From Bacteroidia bacterium (GTDB taxonomy: Bacteria > Bacteroidota > Bacteroidia > Bacteroidales > F082): a stretch of DNA of 64,000 bases. Location: NCBI GenBank assembly GCA_021287165.1, contig JAJTAY010000011.1:121922-185921 (forward strand), read 5' to 3'. Under the pieces are notes generated by a model. The model ran no database searches and was not told where the DNA came from. It was given only the letters and a program-made list of their open reading frames with translations. This document shows positions 51,869-59,239 of this stretch, piece by piece; positions within the stretch are counted from its first letter, which is position 1; each line of letters starts with the position of its first letter. The translations under genes and the position numbers were made by a program.

Positions 51869-53092
51869 ATGAAGCTGGAGCAAAAAAGAGAGCTTATCGA
51901 CAGAAATGCTGACCTTAACAGCATTGCGGAAGCTTTTCCTGAGACTATACCGGTTTTTGTTCGCAACGGTTTTTCGATGATGGCTGATCCTGAAAAGCGA
52001 AGAACGTTTGGCAGCAAATTGAGCCTGGATGTTGCATTGAGTATGCGACAAATTGACCTGGATGCATTTGTAAGCGATTTGCTTGTGGCCATCGAAAACG
52101 GAGGGAGACGGATAATTCATGGCGCCAATACGATCAGAATCAAGGGCTTGCTTCCTTGTCCGGTGAGGCTTCCATTGCAGGAAAAACTGGATGAGCTGAT
52201 TGCCTCGAAGTCAAAACAGGGCGTAGATATATTAGCCGAACTGAAAGCGGCTTCTATGGGATTGGATTGGATGAAGGATGAAGTGGAGCTGGCCTCAGGA
52301 GCCGGGGAGTTAGATGATATTTATCTTTCTGCAGGATTCGATTTGTTTTTCGAGCAAAAGTATTTCGGGCGTTTTGTTGATGAAGGCTCTTTTGCCGATC
52401 CTACCGGCTGGGACAGACCCAACGCGGTTTTTACGGAGGCCGGATGCGAAATTCTTGATCCCCGGCGGCGCTATGGCGTCATTGCTGTTGTGCCGGCGGT
52501 GTTTCTTGTCAATACCTCTGAGCTCAACGGAAGGTCTGCTCCAAAGAGCTGGGAAGATTTGCTGGGCCCTGAATGGGAATCTTCGGTAAGTCTGCCGGTT
52601 TCGGATTTCGACCTCTTTAATGCCATTTTGCTTACCATTCGCAATCAATACGGCATGGGCGCCCTCGATGCTTTGGGGCGGAATATGCAGCAAAGCCTTC
52701 ACCCGGCACAGATGGTGAAGTCGGACAGGCTGAAAACCCGGAAGCCAGCAATCACTATAATGCCTAATTTCTTTACCAAAATGGCAAAGGCGGGAGGGCC
52801 AATGCAGGCCATCTGGCCGGCCGACGGAGCGGTGCTAAGCCCTGTTTTCATGCTTGCCAAAACCAATCCTGGCAGTCACTTGCGCGATGTCTCGGCTATG
52901 CTGGCATCAAAGGATACCGGTGAAATTTTAGCCCACCTTGGCTTGTTTCCCAGTGTAAATCCGGAGGTGGACAACAGGCTTCCTTCAGATACAAAATTTA
53001 TGTGGCTTGGTTGGGATTACATCAATAACCACAACCTTAATAGCGAGTTTAGAATCTGCAACGAGCGTTTCAACGCCGCCTCCAAGCTTTAA
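51869..53092 (+). CDS. Cytoplasmic solute-binding-like protein with N-terminal DUF1858-like domain
   Basis: 407 residues. There is no signal peptide and no lipobox, which is unusual for a binding protein. Residues about 8-75 resemble DUF1858/ScdA_N (LNSIAEAFPETIPVFVRNGF, then LSLDVALSMRQIDLDAFVSD). Residues about 120-390 resemble ferric- or thiamine-type periplasmic binding proteins (YGVIAVVPAVFLVNTSELNG; SWEDLLGPEWESSVSLPVSD). It heads an operon with a G3E-type GTPase, an ABC ATPase and a zinc-ribbon protein; there is no permease gene. Use as a transporter is therefore doubtful. I infer a cytoplasmic ligand or cofactor carrier. Confidence 0.78.
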   Translation: MKLEQKRELIDRNADLNSIAEAFPETIPVFVRNGFSMMADPEKRRTFGSKLSLDVALSMRQIDLDAFVSDLLVAIENGGRRIIHGANTIRIKGLLPCPVRLPLQEKLDELIASKSKQGVDILAELKAASMGLDWMKDEVELASGAGELDDIYLSAGFDLFFEQKYFGRFVDEGSFADPTGWDRPNAVFTEAGCEILDPRRRYGVIAVVPAVFLVNTSELNGRSAPKSWEDLLGPEWESSVSLPVSDFDLFNAILLTIRNQYGMGALDALGRNMQQSLHPAQMVKSDRLKTRKPAITIMPNFFTKMAKAGGPMQAIWPADGAVLSPVFMLAKTNPGSHLRDVSAMLASKDTGEILAHLGLFPSVNPEVDNRLPSDTKFMWLGWDYINNHNLNSEFRICNERFNAASKL

Positions 53093-53096
53093 TGCT

Positions 53097-53795
53097 ATGA
53101 ACCTCATCACCATTTCAGGGCCGCCCTCATCGGGCAAAACCAGCGTTATCATCAAGACTGCGGCACAGCTCATGCAGAAAGGCCTTAAAGTAGCTGCTGT
53201 TAAGTTCGATTGCCTGCATACCGACGACGATATTGCATACGAGCGGGCAGGCATTCCTGTTAAAAAAGGCCTTTCAGGAGCTCTTTGCCCCGACCATTAT
53301 TTTGTTTCCAATATCGAGGCGGTTGTGGATTGGGGGCTTCAGAACCAGTTCGATGTGCTGGTTTCCGAGAGCGCCGGTCTTTGCAATCGTTGTTCACCCT
53401 ACATCAAAGAGATCATGGCCGTATGCGTTATCGATAACCTAAGTGGCATCAATACTCCAAAAAAGATCGGGCCGATGCTTCGTATGGCTGATATTGTGGT
53501 GATTACGAAAGGCGATATCGTGTCGCAGGCCGAGCGCGAAGTGTTTGCCGCCAGGGTGCATGCAGTTAATCCTGCCGCAATGGTCATGCACATCAACGGG
53601 CTAACAGGGCAGGGGGCTTTTGAGCTTGCCAGCTTGCTCATGACCGGCCGCAGGGAAATCACTTCGCTCAAAGGCAGTAAACTAAGGTTTTCCATGCCAT
53701 CGGCCCTTTGCTCCTATTGCCTTGGTGAAACACGCATCGGTGCTTCTTATCAGATGGGCAATGTGAAAAAAATGAATATGGAGGAACAGCCATGA
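53097..53795 (+). CDS. G3E/HypB-like P-loop GTPase with cysteine motifs
   Basis: 232 residues from the ATG five bases after the previous stop; longer frames would overlap that gene. Walker A is GPPSSGKT (8-15). The guanine-specificity motif is TKGD (137-140) in ADIVVITKGD, close to the ADLVVINKAD of HypB. Candidate metal ligands are Cys39 and His41 (FDCLHTDDD), Cys64, Cys96 and Cys99 (GLCNRCSPY) and a C-terminal C-x2-C (Cys205, Cys208). This fits GTPases that insert metals or cofactors into enzymes. Its stop overlaps the ABC ATPase start by four bases. The target enzyme is unknown. Confidence 0.83.
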   Translation: MNLITISGPPSSGKTSVIIKTAAQLMQKGLKVAAVKFDCLHTDDDIAYERAGIPVKKGLSGALCPDHYFVSNIEAVVDWGLQNQFDVLVSESAGLCNRCSPYIKEIMAVCVIDNLSGINTPKKIGPMLRMADIVVITKGDIVSQAEREVFAARVHAVNPAAMVMHINGLTGQGAFELASLLMTGRREITSLKGSKLRFSMPSALCSYCLGETRIGASYQMGNVKKMNMEEQP

Positions 53796-54808
53796 TCAGC
53801 AACGAAAGCCTTTTAAGCGCCAGCATTGCAACACTTCACAAGGAATATCCCTACATTAATCAGTTTTTGGAGGCCTATCCTTTTCTGAGCCGGCAGCCTC
53901 ATGATCAACCGCTTGCCCGAATACTGCTCGAACTGGAATCGCAGGACGAAGATCTGGCTTTCGATGCGCAAAGCTTCCTCAACCAGATGCGCGAGTTTAT
54001 CGTTCAGATGCAGGAATTTCTAGGTCAGAATGAGGGTAATGTAGAGGTAATTACCGTTTTGCCAGGCCGCGATAAGCACGGCAACCCCGAGGCCTACGAG
54101 AGTGTTGAACTGCTTAAAGGTACCGTAACGAGCATTGTTGGCCCAACTGGTTCGGGCAAAAGCCGACTGCTTGCCGATATTGAATGGGTAGCGCAGGGTG
54201 ATACGCCAACAGGTCGAAGTATTTTGGTAAATAACCGCCCTCCCGACACCGATTGGCGTTTTGCCTCTGGTAGAAAGTTGGTTGCACAGCTATCGCAAAA
54301 CATGAATTTTGTGATGGATCTTGAGGTTGAAGAGTTTTTAATGCTGCATGCACGAAGCCGCATGGTAAACGATGCAGAAACGCTTGTACAGCGCATCATT
54401 GCCAAGGCCAACGAGCTCGCCGGCGAGAAGTTTGGTCCTCAAACGCCAATTACGGCACTCAGTGGCGGGCAGTCGCGGGCTTTGATGATAGCCGACACGG
54501 CCATATTAAGTTCAAGTCCTGTGGTACTGATCGACGAAATTGAGAATGCCGGCATCGACAGGCGTAAGGCCCTGGAATTGCTGATTCGCGAGGAGAAAAT
54601 TGTGCTGATGGCCACTCACGATCCCATTCTTGCCCTGATGGCCGACCAGCGCATCGTTATCAGCAACGGGGGCATCGCAAAGCTGATCGTCACCACCCCC
54701 GAAGAAAAGCTTATGCTGTCCGAATTAGAGCATTACGACAGAAAAATGATGGCATTCCGCAATCAACTGCGCATTGGCGGACTTCTGCATGAATTGAAAG
54801 AAAGCTAA
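53792..54808 (+). CDS. Orphan ABC-type ATPase of the G3E module
   Basis: 338 residues. Walker A GPTGSGKS (117-124), signature LSGGQSRA (223-230), Walker B VVLIDE (244-249) and H-loop His276 in MATHDP are all present, so it should hydrolyse ATP. An N-terminal 100-residue extension (SIATLHKEYPYINQFLEAYP) looks like the DUF1858-like domain of the first gene. No membrane segment or permease exists in the operon, so this is probably not a transporter subunit but a soluble ABC ATPase, as in cofactor-assembly or activation proteins. It is coupled to the GTPase gene by an ATGA overlap. Confidence 0.83.
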   Translation: MISNESLLSASIATLHKEYPYINQFLEAYPFLSRQPHDQPLARILLELESQDEDLAFDAQSFLNQMREFIVQMQEFLGQNEGNVEVITVLPGRDKHGNPEAYESVELLKGTVTSIVGPTGSGKSRLLADIEWVAQGDTPTGRSILVNNRPPDTDWRFASGRKLVAQLSQNMNFVMDLEVEEFLMLHARSRMVNDAETLVQRIIAKANELAGEKFGPQTPITALSGGQSRALMIADTAILSSSPVVLIDEIENAGIDRRKALELLIREEKIVLMATHDPILALMADQRIVISNGGIAKLIVTTPEEKLMLSELEHYDRKMMAFRNQLRIGGLLHELKES

Positions 54809-54829
54809 AAATCAAATACATATAAGATT

Positions 54830-55072
54830 ATGCACGACGGTTGTAGTGGTTCCTTTGTTGATGGAAAGATGGTAGTTAACAAAATCAGGCAAATGGGGTT
54901 TAATATTCAGTTTATGCCTGTGGCTTTCGAAATCAGCTGTGTTCATTGTGGAAATATATTTCTGATGGAGCGTTTCGAGAGCAGCTGCCCGGTTTGCGGA
55001 ATGGTTTACGGCGTAACGCCATGTCATTCTTACGATCCGGCAAACATTATGGCGGCTGGGGTTGGTTACTGA
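54830..55072 (+). CDS. Small zinc-ribbon protein of the ABC/G3E module
   Basis: 80 residues. Cys37-x2-Cys40 and Cys53-x2-Cys56 form a zinc-ribbon or rubredoxin-like knuckle pair (SCVHCGNIF; SSCPVCGMVYG), with extra Cys5 and Cys65. It starts with HDGCSGSFVDGKMV. It is a short soluble protein, 21 bases after the ABC gene, and probably the fourth member of the operon. Metal or electron handling is inference from the Cys pattern. Confidence 0.78.
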   Translation: MHDGCSGSFVDGKMVVNKIRQMGFNIQFMPVAFEISCVHCGNIFLMERFESSCPVCGMVYGVTPCHSYDPANIMAAGVGY

Positions 55073-55102
55073 TTTCTTTTGTCGGGGCCAAGTTTTCCGG
55101 GA

Positions 55103-56605
55103 ATGAAAAAGTGGAAATGGATACACCGTTGGTTTTCGGTGGTGTTTGGTTTGGTGCTATTGATGTGGGCTGCATCGGGTATCGTTCTCAACCACCGAAA
55201 TATTGTTAGCGGCATAGATGTCCCGCGACAGTGGTTGCCGGCCAATTATACCCCTGACAACTGGAATCTGGCCACGGTTCGCTCAGCTTTACGTGATGAG
55301 GATGGATGGCTTGCGTGGGGAAACATTGGCATCTGGCGTTGCGATTCTGCTTTCGGAAACTGGAGGTCTTTTATGTATGGCATACCGGAGGGTATGGACA
55401 ACCGGCGAACAATGCGGGTAATACAATTGTCAAACGGGGCCTTTTATGCAGCGACACAATCAGGTCTTTACAAGAGCAATAGGGGAGAGGGCTGGACAAA
55501 AATTGCACTGCCGTTGCACGATGAGCGCATCATGGACTTGAGCGAAGCCGAAGGAAAACTTTATGTAGTAAGCCGGTCGGAGGTTTTTGTTTCATCAATT
55601 GAAGATGAGGAAACAAAATTTGAGCAGATTACTTTGCCCCCTGCCCACGGTGATGACGGAAAGATCAGTCTTTTCAGGACCCTTTGGGTGCTGCATAGTG
55701 GAGAGGTCCTGGGTCTGGCAGGAAAACTGGTTGTTGACCTGCTCGGCCTTCTGCTAATCTTTTTTGTGGTCACTGGTTATATCTACTTTTTTTTCCCAAA
55801 ATTGATCCGAAGACGGAAGAGGGGAGGCCGAAATGCCGAAGCACTGGCGAAAACAAATCGTTTTAGCATAAAATGGCATAACAAGCTTGGGCTCTGGCTG
55901 GGTGGATTTTTGGTTTTCACAGCGTTGACTGGCATGTTTTTACGCCCGCCTTTGCTTATTGCCATTGCTCAAAGCAGGGTGCCAAAATTAAAAGGAACCT
56001 TGCTCAATCATCCCAATACCTGGCACGACCGACTCAGAGCGGTGAGGTACAGCAAGGAAGGAGATTATTTCCTCATCGTTACCAACGATGGTCTTTACTA
56101 TACAAACAATCTCGTTGCAGAGCCTGCACGACCATTTCACCCGCAACCACCGCTTTCGGTCATGGGCGTTAATGTGCTTGAACAAACAAAAACTGGCGCC
56201 TGGCTTATTGGAAGCTTTAATGGTCTGTTCATGTGGAACCCGCCTGCAGGCAGCATCACCGATTATATTACCGGCGAAAGCTTTACCAGTCGGTCTAATG
56301 TGTCTTCGCCTATTAGCAACAATATGGTAGCAGGCTTCATACCAGATGGCGAAGTCCCCTTGATTTTTGATTACAACCGGGGTTTGATTAATCAAGACTT
56401 GCCGATGCCGGAATTAATTGCCCGCCAACCTTTTCCGTTATGGAATCTCGCACTTGAGATGCATACCGGACGTATTTTTCAGCAATGGATCGGGCCATTT
56501 TATATTCTTCTGGTGCCCGTGATTGGGGTGGTTGCATTACTCATATTAATGAGCGGTTTGGTGATTTTTTTGAGGCGAATTCTAATTAAGAAACATTCTA
56601 AATAG
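55103..56605 (+). CDS. PepSY-associated transmembrane protein with propeller-like extracytoplasmic segments
   Basis: 500 residues from the ATG at 55103; a TTG 24 bases upstream only adds residues before the anchor. Four membrane helices: about 6-26 (IHRWFSVVFGLVLLMWAASG), 200-222, 262-283 (HNKLGLWLGGFLVFTALTGM) and 467-490. His residues beside the helices (HRW, NHRN, WHNKLG) are typical PepSY-TM haem or metal contacts. Both extracytoplasmic loops contain blade-like repeats (TQSGLYKSN; TNDGLYYTN; SFNGLFMWN). Relatives act in iron reduction or electron transfer. It lies between the ABC/G3E module and nrfHA. Confidence 0.8.
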   Translation: MKKWKWIHRWFSVVFGLVLLMWAASGIVLNHRNIVSGIDVPRQWLPANYTPDNWNLATVRSALRDEDGWLAWGNIGIWRCDSAFGNWRSFMYGIPEGMDNRRTMRVIQLSNGAFYAATQSGLYKSNRGEGWTKIALPLHDERIMDLSEAEGKLYVVSRSEVFVSSIEDEETKFEQITLPPAHGDDGKISLFRTLWVLHSGEVLGLAGKLVVDLLGLLLIFFVVTGYIYFFFPKLIRRRKRGGRNAEALAKTNRFSIKWHNKLGLWLGGFLVFTALTGMFLRPPLLIAIAQSRVPKLKGTLLNHPNTWHDRLRAVRYSKEGDYFLIVTNDGLYYTNNLVAEPARPFHPQPPLSVMGVNVLEQTKTGAWLIGSFNGLFMWNPPAGSITDYITGESFTSRSNVSSPISNNMVAGFIPDGEVPLIFDYNRGLINQDLPMPELIARQPFPLWNLALEMHTGRIFQQWIGPFYILLVPVIGVVALLILMSGLVIFLRRILIKKHSK

Positions 56606-56624
56606 TGTACTATTTTAACATTTT

Positions 56625-56656
56625 CTTGTGTTGGTTTGCAAAACTGTATATTTTTG
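56625..56656 (+). promoter_or_regulatory. nrfHA promoter
   Basis: CTTG at 56625-56628 and TATTTTTG at 56649-56656 with 20 bases between, a good Bacteroidota promoter, 50 bases before the nrfH ATG. No clear FNR/Crp palindrome was found by eye. Confidence 0.55.
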
Positions 56657-56706
56657 TTTAAGAAAACAAGCATTGTAATACCTAATATCTTAATAAATTA
56701 AGCGCC

Positions 56707-57285
56707 ATGGAAATCAAAACGAGATGGAAAAAGGTGCCGACGGGGTTCAAACTTGGGTTTGTTGTTTTGGCTGGTGTGGCCACCGGTTTGGCGGCTTACG
56801 GATTTTTTGCCAGCAGGGCACATTCCTATCTGTCCGACAACCCGCAGACTTGTGTGAATTGTCACATTATGGCGCCCCAATACGCTACCTGGCAGCACAG
56901 CTCGCACCGCGAAGTGGCCACTTGCAACGACTGCCATGTGCCGCACGACAACATTTTCAACACCTATTACTTTAAGGCAATGGATGGCATGCGCCATGCC
57001 ACCATATTCACGATGAGGGCCGAGCCGCAGAATATTTTCATCAAGGAAGCAGGGATAAGGGTAGTGCACAACAATTGCATCCGTTGCCACAGCACTTTAA
57101 TTACGGATGCGAAACTTTTCGATTACACCTCTGCTTATCATGACAAATACAGCGAAAGATTATGTTGGGACTGTCATAGGGAGGTGCCACACGGCAGGGT
57201 GAAAAGTCTTTCGAGCACTCCATATGCAAGAGTCCCTGTTCCGGGTTCGCCGGTTCCGGGATGGATGAAAAACCTTATTAAATAA
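56707..57285 (+). CDS. nrfH: Cytochrome c nitrite reductase membrane subunit NrfH
   Basis: 192 residues. One N-terminal membrane helix (about 13-34) and four c-type haem motifs: CVNCH (49-53), CNDCH (73-77), CIRCH (124-128) and CWDCH (153-157). It is a NapC/NirT-family quinol dehydrogenase that feeds NrfA. It begins the two-gene nrfHA unit, 27 bases before nrfA. It needs the CcsBA system in the same window for maturation. Confidence 0.96.
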   Translation: MEIKTRWKKVPTGFKLGFVVLAGVATGLAAYGFFASRAHSYLSDNPQTCVNCHIMAPQYATWQHSSHREVATCNDCHVPHDNIFNTYYFKAMDGMRHATIFTMRAEPQNIFIKEAGIRVVHNNCIRCHSTLITDAKLFDYTSAYHDKYSERLCWDCHREVPHGRVKSLSSTPYARVPVPGSPVPGWMKNLIK

Positions 57286-57312
57286 ATTGCCATTAACCAA
57301 AACCATTTCAAT

Positions 57313-58827
57313 ATGAATCAATTACCTAAACAAGGAAATCGGACCGGGCTTTATTGGCTACTTTTTGGTGGTAGTCTGGTTGTTGTGTTTTTGCTTGGAT
57401 TGCTCGTGGCTTCCATTACCGAACGGAGGGCTGAAGCTATCTTTGCCTACAGTCCTAAGGTTGAGCTTGCTGATTTTGAGCCGCGCAACGAAGTTTGGGG
57501 GCAAAACTTTCCCTGGCAATACGAATCGTACCGCAAGACGCAGGAAGGCGATTTCCGCACGCCTCATGGCGGCAATGCCATGCGGGATATGCTTGAGGAA
57601 GCCCCTGAGTTGGTGGTGATGTGGGCCGGATATGCTTTCTCGAAAGATTATAATCAGGGCCGGGGCCACTCTTATGCGGTTCTTGATACCCGTAATACAC
57701 TCCGCACTGGCGGACCGTTAGCACCCGATAAGGGAATGCCCAGTACATGTTGGACATGTAAAAGTCCGGATGTTCCTCGCATGATGAATCAAATGGGCGT
57801 TAAGGAATTTTACAATACTACCTGGGCTGCGTTGGGGCACGAGCATACGAATTCGATTGGTTGTGCCGATTGCCACGACCCCAAGACGATGAACCTTACC
57901 ATCACCCGACCGGCACTTGTTGAAGCCTATCAGGCAATGGGCAAGGATATTACGAAAGCCACACATCAGGAAATGCGCTCCCTGGTTTGCGCACAATGCC
58001 ATGTTGAGTATTACTTCGACCGCAAACGCCCGGGCGCAGAGGGCGCTTTTTATCTAACATTCCCCTGGAAGAAAGGCATGAGTCCGGAAGAGATGCTGGC
58101 CTATTACGATGAAATTGGGTTCAGCGATTGGACACATCCGTTGAGCAAGGCACCTATGTTGAAGGCGCAACATCCTGATTATGAAGTGTACACCACCGGA
58201 ATTCATGCTGAGCGCGGCGTTTCTTGCGCCGACTGCCATATGCCTTATGTAAGTCAGGGAGGTTTGAAGTATTCCAATCATCACGTTACTTCTCCTTTAA
58301 AATATGTATCGCAGGCTTGCCAGACGTGTCACAGGGAGAGCGAGACCACACTCATGAAAAATGTTTATGACCGACAGAATAAGGTGGCTGAACTGAGGCA
58401 TAAGGCCGAAAAGCTTTTGGTTCATGCACATGTTGAGGCCAAAGCAGCCTGGGAGGCCGGTGCCACGGAGGGCGAGATGAAAGAAATTCTGTATGACATC
58501 AGAGCCGGACAGTGGTTTTGGGATCATGTGGCAGCTTCTCACGGTGGTTCGTTTCATGCCCCTGTAGAAAGCGCCCGGGTTATGGGCAAAGCTATTGATT
58601 ATGCTCAGTCGGCACGGGTAAAGCTTGCCAGACTATTGGCTACCAAAGGTGTAACAAACGAGATACCCTATCCCGACATTAGTACCAAAGCCAAAGCACA
58701 GGCATTTATTGGTCTGGATATGGATAAGCTAAGAGAAGAGAAAAAGGTTTTTCAGGAGCAGATACTGCCAGAGTGGGATAAAAAGGCAGCCGAACGCCAA
58801 TCGGCTATGCCGCTAGTAAACCGCTAA
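57313..58827 (+). CDS. nrfA: Ammonia-forming cytochrome c nitrite reductase NrfA
   Basis: 504 residues. It reduces nitrite to ammonium with six electrons. An N-terminal membrane/signal helix (about 13-35) precedes five haem sites: the catalytic CWTCK (146-150) with Lys as ligand, then CADCH (184-188), CAQCH (226-230), CADCH (305-309) and CQTCH (336-340). The Arg/Tyr/His active-site segments surround VEYYF (231-235), and HHVTSP (323-328) carries His ligands. All five motifs are intact. It receives electrons from NrfH. Confidence 0.97.
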   Translation: MNQLPKQGNRTGLYWLLFGGSLVVVFLLGLLVASITERRAEAIFAYSPKVELADFEPRNEVWGQNFPWQYESYRKTQEGDFRTPHGGNAMRDMLEEAPELVVMWAGYAFSKDYNQGRGHSYAVLDTRNTLRTGGPLAPDKGMPSTCWTCKSPDVPRMMNQMGVKEFYNTTWAALGHEHTNSIGCADCHDPKTMNLTITRPALVEAYQAMGKDITKATHQEMRSLVCAQCHVEYYFDRKRPGAEGAFYLTFPWKKGMSPEEMLAYYDEIGFSDWTHPLSKAPMLKAQHPDYEVYTTGIHAERGVSCADCHMPYVSQGGLKYSNHHVTSPLKYVSQACQTCHRESETTLMKNVYDRQNKVAELRHKAEKLLVHAHVEAKAAWEAGATEGEMKEILYDIRAGQWFWDHVAASHGGSFHAPVESARVMGKAIDYAQSARVKLARLLATKGVTNEIPYPDISTKAKAQAFIGLDMDKLREEKKVFQEQILPEWDKKAAERQSAMPLVNR

Positions 58828-58857
58828 TTAATAGAATCTTTAACAGATTGTCAGCGC

Positions 58858-58890
58858 AAGGCTGTCCTTAACGGGGCGGCCTTCTTTTTT
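58858..58890 (+). terminator. Intrinsic terminator after nrfA
   Basis: AAGGCTGTCC (58858-58867) pairs with 58874-58883 (GGGCGGCCTT), two of the pairs being G-U, around a six-base loop, followed by six T residues after one C. Confidence 0.78.
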
Positions 58891-59239
58891 GGCCACTTTT
58901 TTTGACATATCGTTAAAACAATATTTCAAAATGTTCTGCAACAAGCCTGCCTTTAGCGCTGTAGTAAAATGACCATTTTATCAGAAATGCGGGTGGTAAA
59001 ATATACTTTTCATGAAGTTTGTCGCAAGTAATTTCTTGTCTTACAGAGTTTTTTACTGATTGCCTATACCTTGATTCAGTCTGCCAAGCAATGGGAATTC
59101 GTGAAAGTTTGAAAAAAAACTTTCCGAAAACTTTAATTTCTTTAACGATAACTTTTTTTTCGAATTGAAAAGTTATATTTGTTACCGCTGATTTACGATT
59201 CTTAACCAAGTATTCTTTTATAAACCAAATCTCAATCCT
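58891..59239 (+). promoter_or_regulatory. Intergenic region with promoter of the secreted protein gene
   Basis: About 350 bases, A/T-rich, with no convincing gene. TATATTTG at 59174-59181 is an exact TAnnTTTG match 58 bases before the ATG at 59240. A minus-strand reading frame at 58913-59209 is dismissed. Confidence 0.5.

Noticed and set aside
51869..54808. Classical ABC importer for iron or thiamine
   Set aside because: The binding-protein-like subunit has no signal peptide or lipobox and there is no permease in the operon. The TPP riboswitch points the other way.
49091..55072. Joint regulation of the ABC/G3E operon and the TPP receptor by the riboswitch
   Set aside because: The riboswitch is transcribed leftward; the rightward operon has its own -7 box at 51842-51849 and no aptamer in its leader.
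58913..59209. 98-codon minus-strand reading frame after nrfA
   Set aside because: A/T-rich region, no domain, no promoter box, and it covers the upstream promoter region of the secreted-protein gene.
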